From Diphasiastrum complanatum (taxonomy: Eukaryota > Streptophyta > Lycopodiopsida > Lycopodiales > Lycopodiaceae), in NCBI GenBank assembly GCA_029204225.1, contig CM055107.1, forward strand, positions 7,352,873 through 7,416,872: 64,000 bases of DNA, in the 5' to 3' direction. Within the stretch, counting starts at the first letter, position 1. The number at the start of each line of letters is the position of its first letter. Under the pieces are notes generated by a model, which worked only from the letters and a program-made list of their open reading frames with translations, searched no databases and was not told the origin of the DNA. The position numbers were made by a program, and so were the translations under genes. This document shows, one piece after another, positions 29,875 to 42,589 of the stretch.

Positions 29875-32094
29875 CTAGAGAATTTCAAGAATCTCTTCTG
29901 GTTTTCGCTGTTCATCAGGAATAGTAGGCAGCTGAAAGCTTTGATGGATATAACATTGAAGCCCAGTGAAGGATTTTATTGCAGTATGAAACGGCATGGT
30001 GAGTTGAGCTTGCAGGAGGTCAGAAAATACTTCAAGTCCCTGTAGGGATTGCTCCTTTTCGGGGATATGAGCTGATAACAGACTTTCTATATGTTCTTCC
30101 TTTTGCAAAAACTCATCTCGAAATTCATTGTATTGCTGTTGTTCCATTTATTGGGTCCGGGTAGTCTTTTGGTAATGTGGAAGCCGTCAAATGGCTTCCA
30201 TGTGGGTCAAATGGCTTCCATGTGGGTCAGTTGATTTTCCATGGTTTTGCTGCTGTTCTTGTTGTTGGCGTTGTGCTCTAAAGAGAACTCTAACAAGTTC
30301 GGATGATATATGACATGGTGGAAGAATCATGTTAGGTTGTTTAGGACAATCCTTGAAACTATGTTTATGGACATAGTGGGACATTCCGCATGATATTGGT
30401 TTTTAGCTTTACAGTCAGCCATGAAATGTCCCATTTCACCACAAATAAAGCAGTGGTTGCTCATTGGTCCTGTGGCGATAGCGTAACCATCTTGGATGGC
30501 TACTTGTGCGAAATTTGCTGATGGTGTAGAATACTCATCTCGTTGGCATGAGCATGAGTTGTCGGTTGGATATTGGTGAGCACTAGATGACGGAAGTGTT
30601 GTATCGAGGTGATATGAGGGATCGTAGGAGTGTGCTTGTGTAGACTCTTGAGGATTTCTATGTTTTTGTGCTCCTAGATCTTGTTGTCCTCTTGGAGGTG
30701 GTCCTAAGAGCGCCAACTGTGGTTGAGGTTCATGTCTAGGTTGTCTGGGCAACTCTTGTATGTGGATTTGGTTGTTTCGTGGTTGGTAGTGCCTGTGGTG
30801 GTTCTGTGAAACAAACGGTTGTTGAGGAGGTTGATAATGTCCCCTTGACTGGTTTTGAGGTTGGTTCCTCGGGTTATAATAACAATAAAGAGATGTATGT
30901 CCCATAAAGTCGCAGATGTCACATTTGATCAAGGAAGTATCTGGGATCGGTTGGTATGAAGGGCACTCATTGCCAGTGTGTGCACCTCAACAGTGAGGGC
31001 ACCACGTGTTCTCTTGTCTATGGTGGATTTGGCCAGTGGATAACTGACCTGACATCAGACTCTGGATAGACTTAAGAGTGTTTTGAAATTCCTTTGTGAG
31101 TTTCTCCATCTCTTGTTGGTGTTGCTAGTTAAGCAACTCCATCTGTGTTTTCCACAGTTATTCTCGAGTTTAGTCGTTTGGTCGAGCTTCTTGGACAACA
31201 CGATGTGCTCTCCTTTCATGTGGTTCATCAGCATCTGATCCCTCATCTTCTTCTCGAATGGCATCAGACATGGCTTGTTTCAATGATGTATATTCATCAT
31301 TGGAACGAAGTTCACGTCGTATCCATCGTGGAAGTCCAACGAGGAACCAAATTATGAGCATGGATTCAGTGGGTTGCTCTTGTACCTGAATTTTTAATCT
31401 TTTAAATCGTTCAATGTAGTCACGTACTTTTTCGTCTTTTGTCATTTTGATATTACTTAGTTTGACAAAAGGACTTTCTATCAAGCGAATTGGATTGAAG
31501 CGTTTGATAAAGGCCTCCTTCAAGAGTGACCAGTCACGTTTATCTTCACGATCAAGGTTAAAAAACCATTTTTGTGCTCGATCGATCATGGTCATCGAGA
31601 AGAGTTGGACCATGGAATCAGGTGATGTCTCGCCATAGACATCACATGCATTCTCAAAGACTTGAAGAAATCTGAGGATCAGTGTTACCATCGTACTTAG
31701 GTAAGTCTAGCTTGGGTGTACGTTTTTCAGTATGTGGAACATTATTTGCAAAAGCTCCTTTTAAGTGAGCTCATGCATGGGAAGATTCGGCAGCAAGAAA
31801 ATGTGGTCGTTCATATGGAGCTTCATAACGCATAGGTTCCCATCTGTCGAATGGGTTGGTGGATGGCTCTTGGACTTGGGATTTCATCCTGGAATATCGA
31901 TTAAATCGAGCCTGTTCGGTGGATGGGGAGACTATCTCTGGTGGATAGTCCTCCGTAGAATTCGGATCGTAAGTACGATCCATAACAACGTTAGAGTACC
32001 GTAATATTGTGTAAATAGGGTGTTGGACTCTTGTTTCGGTGGCTACATTTGTTGGAATGCGGTTGCTACGGGTCCACGGTTGATGCGAGTGCAA
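29875..32094 (-). pseudogene. gag: Gypsy element G1 gag
   Basis: Minus-strand gag is broken by several stops. The N-terminal part is at 32094-31771. The Retrotrans_gag capsid domain is at 31700-31170, with segments PKYDGNTDP, WFFNLDREDKRDWSLLKEAF and YIERFKRLKIQVQEQP, and is joined by frameshift near 31690. Three zinc-knuckle-like motifs follow: CPHC-GAHTGNEC near 30985 (interrupted by a stop), CDICDFMGHTSLYC near 30925 and CFICGEMGHFMADC near 30450. A Gln-rich region at 30384-30187 and a short acidic frame at 30147-29875 end directly before the protease ATG at 29868. Gag and protease are thus in separate frames with a stop between them. Confidence 0.82.
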
Positions 32095-32099
32095 AGCGA

Positions 32100-33020
32100 C
32101 CAGTGGCGGTGGATACGGCTGAATGTGGTGGAACGATTGAATGTGGTTGCTGACAATGGAGTTGGGGAGCAGATGGTTGGCGATTGAAAGGTTGTTTGTT
32201 ATTGTGATAGCGGTTAGTATTGTTCAAGGCAGTCGTGAATTGTAACTGGGATGCGGTTATTTGTGGTCTAATGTGGTGGCCGTGGTGCTATGGTGGGTGG
32301 GATTAGAATGTAAGCAGTTTGCGGGTGAATGTTGTCTGTGTGGATTGTAGGCAAATGTAGATGGTGTAGTGGTGAATGCAAATGTGGCGGTTGATGGTGG
32401 GTATGTGTTGTGGTTTGCGAGTTAGGTTGGGATGCAATTTGGAGTGTTTGAAAGGTGACTGTAGTTAGTTGGCAGATTGGTGGTGGTGGTTGGCAGTTTG
32501 CTTGATAGCGGTTAGTTACGCTTACTTACGGACTGGTTAATTTTTGTTGAGATTGGTCTGGTTGCGGAGTGTTGCGGTGGTTTGCGGTCTGAACGGTTTG
32601 CGAGGGATGACCGTGGTTTGCGGTGGTTTATGATCCGTACGGTTACCATAGATTACGATGCCTACGGGTTATGACTGATGATGGTTTCTACGGGTTACGA
32701 TGGATGACGGTTCCTACGGTGCAATTGTGGAGGTTGTGTATGTGTGGGTGTTACGATAGCTGTGGTGCTATTGTTGACGATGGTTGCGGCTCAAGGCGAT
32801 CACTACGGTGTAACGTAGTTGTTTGCGATGGCTACGGGTCAAGGTAGTCGCTACAGTTGTGAGTCGGATCGATGCAGGTGTAGTGCAGTTGGAAAGCAAG
32901 GGGACTACGGTTGAGGGCGGGTAGGATGGTGGATGGAATTGGCAAGTGAATACGGTGCAATGCGGTTGTTAGGAATGGAAGGTGGGTGCAATGACTGTAG
33001 TGCAGTTGAATATGGTCTAA
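32100..33020 (-). repeat. GT-rich degenerate repeats in G1 leader
   Basis: Strongly strand-biased sequence is rich in GCGGTTG, GGTTTGCGG and TACGGGTTACGATGG. Weak repeats of about 15-25 bp lie between gag and the minisatellite. No gene is supported. Confidence 0.6.
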
Positions 33021-33030
33021 ACGGTTCAAG

Positions 33031-33498
33031 TGTCGATTGAGATTTGAGATCACCTGTCGGTTGAGAACTGACGCGAGGGCGTCGGTTGAGATCTGATGTG
33101 AGGTCGTCGGTCGAGATCTGACGCGAGTGTGTCGGTCGAGTTCTGACGCGATGTCGTCGGTTGGGATGTGATGCGAGGGCATCGGTCGAGTTCTGACACA
33201 ATGTCGTCGGTTGAGATCTGACGTGAAGCGTCGGTCGAGATTGCTATGGAAGCTGTCGGTTGAGATCTGACGTGAGGTCGTCGGTCAAGATCTGACGCGA
33301 AGCGTCAGTCGAGATTGTAACAGAAGTTGTCGGTCGAAATCAGTTGTGAGGCTTCGGTTGAGATCGTAATGGAAGCCGTCGGTTGAGATCAGTTGCGAGG
33401 CGTCGGTTGAGATTGTAATGGAAGCTGTCGGTCGAGATGTGAGCAAATGCATCGGTTGAGATGTGAGCAAATGCGTCGGTTGAGATGTAACTCAAGAC
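33031..33498. repeat. 25-bp minisatellite in G1 leader
   Basis: About 19 tandem units of 24-25 bp have consensus near GTCGGTTGAGATCTGACGCG. Open frames across it on the minus strand are periodic (STDA, LNRR repeats) and reflect the array, not a protein I recognise. Confidence 0.93.
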
Positions 33499-33718
33499 AT
33501 GGCAGGATTTCTCTGTAGTGGCTCCGTCAAGAGTGGGTGTGTATCCATCAGGTCCAAATGAGAGTCGTGGCTCGGCTTGGTAAAGAGCATGAAACTCCGG
33601 TTGAGAAATAAGCTGCACGTCGGTCAAGCTCTGCAATGAAAGTGTGGGAGGTTGCAGAGCGATTGCGTGACAGCACAGAATAGAAAGATATGGCTTGGTT
33701 TAATGTCTGTGTAGCTGT

Positions 33719-33730
33719 GGAATGGCGCCA
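33719..33730 (-). promoter_or_regulatory. Primer-binding site of G1
   Basis: On the minus strand TGGCGCCATTCC follows the inferred LTR end TGTGAACA and two bases (TT). TGGCGCC is the PBS start common in non-chromodomain plant gypsy elements; the tRNA cannot be named with certainty. Confidence 0.6.
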
Positions 33731-33732
33731 AA

Positions 33733-35211
33733 TGTTCACAGATTCTACGGAATTTGTGAACACGGTTTTTATTTGTTTCTACTTCTTCTTATCATTCTTT
33801 TTTTGTTTTTCTGTAGTTACGGTTCTTCTTCTTATTAGAACAGTTACTAAACAGAAGCGTTACTCATATTGCAACGTGTAATTCCCAGCCTGTCAGTGTG
33901 AGTCATGGATCCGATACTCAGCTACATGCATAAACCAGTCATGTAACCAGACTTAGCTCATAAAGATCAATGTCCTGGAACAGGGAAAAATCCTACCACT
34001 ATCTACTAAATCGGAAAGCAATAAAAAACAAGATTAACTACTCAAACAAGAAACAAGAAACAAGAAAGTAGAAAGTAGATTCCTAACAAGATTCTAACAG
34101 TCTAAAGTCAAGAAACACTCATTTCTTGATGCTTAGATTGCTGAAGAACAATCAAGAACTGGATTGTGAGGAAATATGCAAGATTTACACCACTATTCCA
34201 GCCTATTTAGTTTACTTGAATGCTGATTCCTACCTTATTCCACAAACAAGAAACAAATTCTAATCCACAACTAGCAAGAAAAAAAACAAGAATCTAGTTA
34301 ATCCACAATACAAGAAAATCAAAGCATGCTCGTAGAAACTTCACTCAAGAACATTGCCATGAACAAGGAGCTTAGCTATTATCAAGAACTCGTGGAGGAT
34401 CTTCTTTATTTGCTCAAGAGACTTGACAATACATTCAAAGCTCCCTCACAAGAGAGTGGGCCCTTAAATAAGCAAGAAGCCTGCCCATGTGGAGCCTTAG
34501 TGGCAATTCCACCAAATTAGAAATTACATGTGGAATTTGCCCTTCCACTAAAGGTCACCATAAAAATGTGGCTCACTCTAACTAATTTAAGGGGGGTCTA
34601 CTTTTATTTACAAAGCCTAGGAAATATGACTAGCTCCTACATGGTCGTTCCTTCTCTGGGATACACCATGTAGGCTCACATAGATATTTCACTGTCATCC
34701 TAGGTAGTAATTTCTCGGCTCTCAGCTTCTTATGCTCTCCTCCTTCTGAGACCTCGTCGGTCATGGGTGAGAGATATTTTGTGTTTTCAGCTTGGCTCGG
34801 CATATGGGGATTCTCTGTAATCTGCTAACAGTAGAGTGAAACCCTGACAATAAATCAATGATCACAATGAGGAGTAGGGCAAGTTTGGCCTCAATATATA
34901 GAGCCAAATGCAACCTGGGCACATAGCCATGCATAGCCCTAAGTTCCCTATACATAGATTCCCCTATAATAGGGTCCTAAGCATGAACCACTTATTTATA
35001 GAATTGCTATTGATAACTTTATACATGCATACACTGTCTCAAACCTTGTCTAAACTCCATTTAGTGTGTTCTGGGCCTCACAAGGATATTAGTTACTTTC
35101 GGGTCACATCCAGTATGACGTGGCATAACTAACAGCTTGATTTACTGGAGTACCACGTGCATCCAAGACTAGGAGTATACTGAATCCTACTTACTGACCA
35201 TGGACATAACA
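33733..35211 (-). repeat. 5' LTR of G1 (outer end uncertain)
   Basis: The inner end is set by the PBS at 33719-33730; on the plus strand the LTR starts TGTTCACAG. A minus-strand TATA, CTATATATTG, lies at about 34892-34901, with transcription toward G1. The outer end is a guess at CATAACA (35205-35211), because the repeat-rich block begins there and no second LTR is available for comparison. No gene is recognised inside. Confidence 0.45.
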
Positions 35212-35756
35212 TAAATCATGCAGGCTTGAGGTTTGCCATGTGGCAAGCCATGTAGGCCTACCATAGGCTTGTATGGCAAGCCGACCAGACTATGTCACAT
35301 AGGCTTGAGTGGACCTAGAGAGAGATATATTTATAGGTGGGCTCGAAAGTTGCCACGTGGCAAGCCACGCAGGCCTACCATAGGCTTGCGTGGCAGGCCA
35401 CATACACATGGCATAGGTCTAATGTCTGCCATGCAAGCATGTCATAGGCTACCCCACAGGCTTGGCATAGGCTTGTGTGGCAAGCCAACTGCCATGTAGG
35501 CTTGAGTGGACCTAGAGAGAGAGAGAGTTGGGGCTTGCAAGTTGTCACGTGGCAAGCTCATAGGCATGTCATGAGACAAACCATGCATGCTTGGGACTTG
35601 CCATGTGGCAAGCCACGTAGGCCTATCATAGGCTTGCGTGGCAGGTCATATAGGCATAACCTAGGCTTGATGTATGTTGCAGTCTGCCACATAGGCTTGT
35701 GTGGCAAGCCAACTAAGCTATGTCACGTAGGTCTTCCATGTAGGCTTGAGTGGAAC

Positions 35757-35757
<1 letters not shown>
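35212..35757. repeat. Tandem block of GGCTTG/CAAGCC hairpin units
   Basis: Three higher-order units of about 200-240 bp each end in TAGGCTTGAGTGGACCTAGAG or a variant (about 35300, 35497, 35740). Inside are many related 20-bp pieces such as GGCTTGTGTGGCAAGCC, whose arms pair, and TGCCACGTGGCA. Confidence 0.85.

Positions 35758-35801
<44 letters not shown>
35758..35801. repeat. (GA)n microsatellite
   Basis: About 20 GA dinucleotides, then GTGTGTCTGTG. Confidence 0.97.
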
Positions 35802-35803
<2 letters not shown>

Positions 35804-36166
35804 TGTCTGTGTGGGGCCCACCAGGCCTGTGTTTTGAAGCTTTCCCAGCCCTTCACAACTGATTTTTTCCTTCATAGAAATGCATTTTTATTTTAGCCTT
35901 TCTCATGAAAGTATGCACCTGCACTTCAAAACACTATGTGTGTGGGTAAAGGGTGATTTGAATTTGGAGTGGGCCTCGTAGATGAATGCATGGAGAGGAA
36001 GGTCATGCATCCTTTTTCCCATACATGCATCCTCCTCCCCAAGTTTTTTAGCTCAAAAAAAGCTCATGCATGGGTGAGGGGGGGGATGATGCATGGGTGA
36101 ACCCATACCCATGCGCAAAAGTGGAACAAAGTTTGTATATATATAAACTATATATAGGTTATATAT

Positions 36167-36211
<45 letters not shown>

Positions 36212-36976
36212 GAAACGTAAATAAGGTATGTGTGTAAACAATCTAGGTTAGCATTCACTCACATATTTGATAGTTAATCATTGTATTTTTTAATCATTTG
36301 TCTTTGATTTGTAGAATAAAAAAATTGTTGTTGGAGAGAAAAGAGATCTTTTGGGATATGTTATGAATTTTAAATGATGTTTTTGTGAGATTAAGTAATG
36401 AATTACATGTCATTTTATTAAATGGTTTCAATAAATTGTGTGGTGATTGAATCAATGTGGTTTTTGTATAATATGTTTTGATCTTAAGACTAGACTAGAT
36501 AAACTTACACATCAAAAAAGAAAAATAGTTATTGATTGTATTTATTGATTTGCCTTTGATTGATCATTGATTTGTAGAATAAAAAGGACGATGGCGTTTG
36601 GAAAGAAAGGAGGCTTGATGAAGACAATCAAATGAGGTATGTGGCCAATCTTTACATGAAGATTAAATAAATGGCTTGTTAAATTTCAATGTTGATTTTG
36701 TAGTATATGTTTTGTTCTTGATACTAGATTACACAAACTTTGACATTAAAGGAAAAAAGAACAATATGTGAGTTACCTAAATTGTGTTTATAAAACAATC
36801 ATGATTTTTATAATAAAAACAAGATCATAATGCAATCATACATGGTGAACACTAAATCAAATATAAATGAGTAGAAGTTAAAACAAACTTAATGGCGCAA
36901 TTACAGACAATAATGAAAATGTACAACAACAATTGATAGACATAGATAGTGAAACAAAAATCACACACACACACAT
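35802..36976. other. Unassigned AT-rich sequence with microsatellites
   Basis: No gene is seen. It contains an AT-rich stretch at 36136-36170, (AG)n at 36171-36208, and an (AC)n tract at about 36961-36975 that is the insertion site of G4. CATGCATGGGTGA and CCCATACCCATGCG near 36060-36115 form imperfect inverted repeats. Confidence 0.6.
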
Positions 36977-37472
36977 TGTCATGCCCACGATTGGTCTCGA
37001 GTAGCGTGTCCACGCTAGAGATTAGTAGACAAACAACCCGTAAATTAGTCATGACTATAAGGGAATTGGGGCCCTTACGTGTATAAGGTCATAATTAATG
37101 GTTGTAGGCCTAAACTCATGATGGTGGATTTGTATGGGTCTATCAATGAGTCATTGAGGAACTGGATGACGTAGCCCAGATAGGCTGCAGAGGTGTCCAG
37201 TGAGATGTCACAGTGCACTACTAGTGGTGCATGGGCCTTGGAGGGTATAAGTATACCTATTGGGCTCTCAGTAGTGTATGTCTGGTTGTGGCAATGGTAG
37301 CGACATGTTGCCGGAGTGACATCTCTCATATTGAGCATTGATTGTTGATCCATAGCTTGGGGGCTAGATCCATTCGATCTAGGTTTGGTTGGGCTGGTTT
37401 GTCCACCATCCGTTTCCTTGTTCTTCTATGGATTCAGTATCCTAGTGTAGATCCTTGGTGGAGGTCATTATA
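36977..37472 (+). repeat. Left LTR of G4
   Basis: It starts TGTCATGCCCACG, is collinear with 43267-43754 with scattered differences, and ends GGAGGTCATTATA ahead of the PBS. Confidence 0.88.
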
Positions 37473-37473
37473 G

Positions 37474-37485
37474 TGGTATCAGAGC
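37474..37485 (+). promoter_or_regulatory. Primer-binding site of G4
   Basis: TGGTATCAGAGC, one base after the LTR, matches initiator Met tRNA, as is usual for chromodomain gypsy elements. Confidence 0.9.
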
Positions 37486-38790
37486 CAAAGATAGGATGAC
37501 ATGCTGTCGAAATGCACACGAGGTGGAGCCCAAGAATCGGAAAGAGGATCTTGCTTGTTCGGGATCCAGATTTTTGGAGGATGGTGCAAAAGTGAGAGCA
37601 TAGTCTTGGTGGTTTGATTCACTAGGTTCTTTTTCCAATTTTATGGTTTTTTCAAGAGGATTTTTGTTGCAAGGTATGTATACTACCTGGTTTTGCAACA
37701 ACGTTAAATGAAGCTCTTGAATGGTGCAATTCAAAATTGAATTGAATCTGTTTTATGACCAAGATTTTTTGCAAGTTTTTTGGCATAGATTTTGTCAAAT
37801 TGCTTTCGCACTTTTCAGCTTTTATAAGGGGATATATAGTTTGTTCAGCTTTTATAAGGGGATATATTGGTTGAATTTGTGCATTTTATAACCCTTTCTT
37901 TAAGGCTGAGAATTCTGTATTTCAAGTGAATGAAATACTTGTGCTTTTGTGCATGGATTATCAGTTTTGCAGTGCTCTTGATAGGGGACTCGTCCTACTG
38001 CATTTTGCTGGTTTTTTGCAAGCTTTTGAGAGGTTTAGAGGAAAGGACTTGTGGTTTTCACAGCCGGAAACATCTTTAATGGTAGTATTAAAGATGTGTT
38101 GTGAAACTTTTAAGAAAAGAGTTGTTGTGAACTCTTTAAAAAGAAACGGAAATCGATTCAGAAGCGAAGAAGGTAAACTATTGTTTGGGAACTTAAAGCT
38201 TTTGAATTAAGTAAGCTAGTCCACTCCCTTTTAAACCTAACTTCTTTTGGTGATGTTTATAACATCTACTCGGGTTTTACTATACTAAACCTGTGAAAAG
38301 TTTTTTAACATGCATTTTCACCTGCTTTGCCAAGCTGTGAGCGTGTATATAATGGTAAAATAGGAAAAAAAACCAACGGTGTTTGTGAAGACTTTTAGTC
38401 CTTCTTGCAAGTAACAGTGAGGCTAGAAGAAGAATATACCCACAATGACTTTGTAACTAAATGCTTCTTGCTTAAGATTGCAGGGTATCCATAAAAAAGT
38501 AAGCAATAATTGCAAAATACAGTAAGAATAGTAAGGAATCTTCTGGAAAAGAAGATTGGAGGCTGTTAATGGGTTGAAACGCCGTGTTGCAAATAGATTG
38601 ATTTGCTCGGTACCCTCCCTTCATCATTGCTGGAGCTTTTGGATGGATCGAATACCTGCACACAGATGCAAAACTGGTAGCATTGACCTTGCACGGGTTT
38701 TCCCTCAACGATACGTTGCTCAATGTCTAATTTAGGGGCAAGCAACCCTTGGCCAGCTAGCGCGTTCTATCACCATCTACTGCTGACCCG
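37486..38790 (+). other. G4 interior, left part, no coding domain recognised
   Basis: This is the expected gag position but no capsid or zinc knuckle is found. A 30-bp direct duplication lies at 37814-37843 and 37844-37873 (TTCAGCTTTTATAAGGGG in each). The open frame at 37926-38210 has no family features. Confidence 0.45.
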
Positions 38791-38794
38791 TACG

Positions 38795-38822
<28 letters not shown>
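38795..38822. repeat. (TC)n microsatellite
   Basis: About 14 TC dinucleotides. Confidence 0.97.
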
Positions 38823-38825
<3 letters not shown>

Positions 38826-38839
38826 GCTCTGCCTCCACG

Positions 38840-39470
38840 ACAGGTGGTTATGGTAGGCGTGAACTCGAGCTCAGGCCAGTCTGGCCCGAGGCCGAGCACG
38901 AAGCTCAAGCTAGAGAGAGAGAAATCTAGGGGGGGGGCTCGCATCTTGGGAGCAAGGTGCCCCTTTCGCCCCCATGCTCTCCCGACCACATTTTTTTTTT
39001 TTAAAAATTGGCTGCCCAAATGTCACGTGTCCAAACAATCAATTTTAATCTCATAAGCAATTTTGCAAGGAAATTGGGAGAGAATATATAGAGAAACCCA
39101 CCCAATTCCTTGCATGTGTGTGTGTGTGAGAGAGCTTGGGTGCCCGGCGTCACTACCCAGCCTGTCGATGCCCGGTGCGACGCTCCCTGCCCGAGACCAC
39201 AACCCGGCGCCATGGGGGCCCGCTGCCTGGCACCCACGCTCCTTGCCCGGCACCACCCGCCCTGTCCGGGACCGCGGTTCGGCGTTGTGGGGCCCGCTGG
39301 CCGACGCCGCCTGCCAAAATTACCCACGCTTTGATTTTAGTGGGCACCCGAGCACGGCCACGCGTCACGCGTTGGTGGGCACCGGGGCCAAACCCCTCGC
39401 ACGCGCAGCCCGTGCTCTAAAGCCCCAGCGGGGGGGGCGAATAGTTACAAATCTTTTAATTTCTAAAACC
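38840..39470. other. GC-rich block inside G4
   Basis: A sharp rise in GC against an AT-rich surround. At 39130-39310 it has loosely repeated GCCCGGCGCCACG-like pieces (CCCGGCGTCACTACC, CCCGGTGCGACGC, CCCGGCACCACCCG). Overlapping open frames on both strands are a by-product of high GC; I see no protein domain. Confidence 0.6.
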
Positions 39471-42411
39471 GGGTAGTTGGGGGAATTCGTTGGGATATGA
39501 TTCTTTTTTATTTATTTATCGCCACACTCCGATGCAAATCGCTTTCTGCTATGACATGTGGCTTCACTTTATCTCTAACAATCAGTGACTTTATAACAAA
39601 TTTTATAAGGTTGGTGTTGGCATTAATGGGGTTATGTCGACAATGAGTTGGGCAAGCAAACTGATTTTCTAAACAAATGTATTTTTTTTTGTGAAATCTA
39701 ATTTGCCGTTTTTTGCATCACTCAAGCAAATTGTGGCTTAAAGTAGAACCTCATATTTGCCATTTCCCGTTAGGAGAAGGCGTTTTTTTTTTTGGCTTTA
39801 TGCAAAAATTCAATACCCATATAACCTTATTCCACTCATGTAAAGTCCTGGTTATGAATAAGATTGGAAGGCAACTTCCGTCGAGGCGAGCAAATAATAA
39901 ACTTAAAAAAGAAAAAAAATTGAATCCCTTAGGGAATTCCGAAGGTTTTCTATTTTATTTTATTTTTTTCCCGTTCTTTGACCCGAAATAAAGCCTGTAT
40001 TTGTGAGTGAAGATTCTTTTGGCTGTTGCCATTGCTTGCGAGAAGTTGAAAACAAGAAAATGATAACGTTTTTTTTTCTTAATCGAATCTCAAATGATCA
40101 TAAGGCCAATGCGCAGAGCTTTCTGAGATTTGATTGGCATGTTAAAAGAATTGAAAAATCAATCAAGTAAACTAGAATCTGAACTATGATTCGTCAATCA
40201 TAATTCATCGGATTCTTGTCCTATACTCAATAAAAGAAGGGAACTACCAATGATCAGAAGAACTTTAATCTCAGAGTCATCTCTAGTTTAGCAAATACGG
40301 TCGACCAAAAGTGACCAGTGAACTTCGAATCGCGAATGTCTATAATGTCACTTGGTAATTCATAAAGCCAAACACACTCTATAACTACTTGGTCATTACC
40401 CGAATAAACATAGCCTGATTTGGTAAGATGATCAGTTGTACCAAAATTTCACTATCCTGTTTATTCATCTGGGGTAATCTTACCATGAACACAATCCTCT
40501 CCTATGGATTAGGTATATCCTAGAATCTGAGTTATGATTCACCAATCCCAACTCTCCAGATTCCCGAGACCATACCATATCATAAGAGTGCATCACAATT
40601 TTTAAGAGACACGTGAGTTGTTCCAAGAAATCCTTTCCATCTGGAAAGTTTCAGATTTTTTCAACTCACATACGGTAACTATATAAGGATTGTAATCCAA
40701 AAACGCCTTTACTTCAGTCATGGCACAAAGTATCATTTCAAAGTTAGGGTCAATCTAGAATACGTCTAGAATTTACTCTTAAGTTCTAATCTAGAATAAC
40801 TTAAGATTTACCGGAACCTTATTACATGAAGTTCTAACTTTTGGCAACTAACAACTATCCAACTCTCCTGAGTCTTCCGGGATAACATTCCATTATTCCC
40901 AATCGGGAAAAGATAAGGCCAAAAGTTCTCGTGTATCCTATGCACATTTAGCTGTAAATGAATCCAAATTGACTCATAAAGGTTGCAACTTATAAGCAAT
41001 ACATCTCAACAATAATATCTATAAGTAAGATCATTGTTGATTTCCAACAACTAGCTCAAAAGTAGCGCTTCTGACTCAGTTAGTTGTATCGGATTTAGAA
41101 AATATTTAAATGTGTAGGTGTGGTACCAAAACATCACATTTAATTTGATTCTAAATCAATTCTAGGTCAATAAGCAATTCTCAATGAGAAATTACTATAA
41201 GCTAGCGAGAAATTGTATCTACACAATTATCATCAATATGCATATGTACCAACAACTAGTTTATGCATGCAATAACTTAGTTCAAGGAATACTTTGTAGA
41301 TCCACATGATTAAAAGTTTGTACAAAAGGTTTAATGATCCCACAAAGATTCACTACATAGCATATCTCTACAGATATCTCCTGATCTGTACACAACACTT
41401 TCTTAACCGAGAATCCTGTAACTTGGTTATCCTCTAAGAGAGAATATTTCTCAAAGAGTGCTATTTCACAACCAAAATCTCAACCATAATCCTTAAGGAT
41501 TTCTGTTATATCAAAATATCCTATCGTTTCTGACTTACAGATCCGTCATCTATTCACATAACAGAACCCTCCTAGAATTTTATGATAGATGTTTCTCCTT
41601 GATAACTTTCTTTTCATCCTACTTCTCCCCCCTTTAACAGGAAACGACACGAGTTTCCAAGGGGTGCATATCAATCTAGATTTGCCCTAAGATAAGTTTT
41701 AAAAAAAAAAGATATTCGAGAAAATCTTGAAAGTCAAGAAAGGTGTTGCATCATCGTAATAAAATACTGATAATGTCCCAACACATTTTTGTAAATGACT
41801 TCACAAACAATCTTCTTCGTTAAACAACCTTGAGGATTGACCCGTAAATCAGAAGAGTTATTGAAGATTTAAGTAAGGAAAACAGTTTAGAAAATACTTC
41901 CTTCAACCATTTCTGGGACATCGTCTAAGGTCAACGGGTACAAAATTACCTTCCAAGAAATCACAAGAAAACGGGTTAATCAATGTTCAAGAAATTTACC
42001 AATATATCTTTTATAAAAAAATAACTTATCGGGTTTCTGGTTTTGTAATTTTGAGATATCCAATAAGGGGTGATGACCAATATCTCAAAATTTCGACAAA
42101 ACACCCGTTTTATGACCGATAGTATTTGGCATCACTTGGATTTACAGCCTTACTACAATTAACTAATCCAGTTACTTTCAGATCTTCATTTTGGAATCGC
42201 TTGAGATTCTTCTGCCATAAAGGCCCTCCACTTCTTGATCAAAACGTCCCCAAAAATCAATTTTTGGAACGTAAGTATATGAAGTTGTGGGGATTTGGCA
42301 CAAATTCTACCTTCATAACACAATTTCCAACTCATATTGTCATTTGCCCCTTTTCATAATCCCTACAATCACTACAAGAATAGGAGGTTTAATCCTAACT
42401 TGCCTTGAGTG
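39471..42411. other. Decayed AT-rich sequence, possible minus-strand LTR end
   Basis: No gene is supported. On the minus strand AAAGGGGGGAGAAG (41622-41635) looks like a polypurine tract, so sequence to its left could be an old LTR and sequence to its right (41636-42400) the non-coding 3' part of an element. The other end was not found. The plus-strand frame 42126-42359 has no recognised domain. Confidence 0.3.
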
Positions 42412-42424
42412 ACAGTTTAGAAAT

Positions 42425-42485
42425 GGGAAAAAAATGAGTAGGAATTTTATTTATATAACAAATTTGATAACAAGATTCTGATCGA
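42425..42485 (-). repeat. Short copia protease-region fragment
   Basis: ATGAGTAGGAATTTTA, AACAAATTTGATAA and AGATTC here match 2451-2500 of fragment A in the same orientation, with mismatches. This is a roughly 60-bp relic of the same minus-strand copia family. Confidence 0.5.
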
Positions 42486-42589
42486 TTAAAAGAAAGATTA
42501 CTCGCGTGATTAAAAGATCAGATAAGACATGTATTTATATTTTGATAGCAATCTCCTTAGAGAGGAAGTTATCCTTGATGGAGATTGAG

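Noticed and set aside
33285-33636. Periodic protein-like frames with STDA and LNRR repeats on the minus strand
   Set aside because: They follow from the 25-bp minisatellite and sit in a retrotransposon leader; no repeat-protein family is recognised.
39063-39476. Overlapping open frames on both strands in the GC-rich block of G4
   Set aside because: High GC alone opens frames here; all are low-complexity (Pro, Gly, Arg, Ala) and mutually overlapping.
42126-42359. Plus-strand frame that looked like a possible viral or pol fragment
   Set aside because: No motif of a retroelement or pararetrovirus could be placed on it; left as unassigned.
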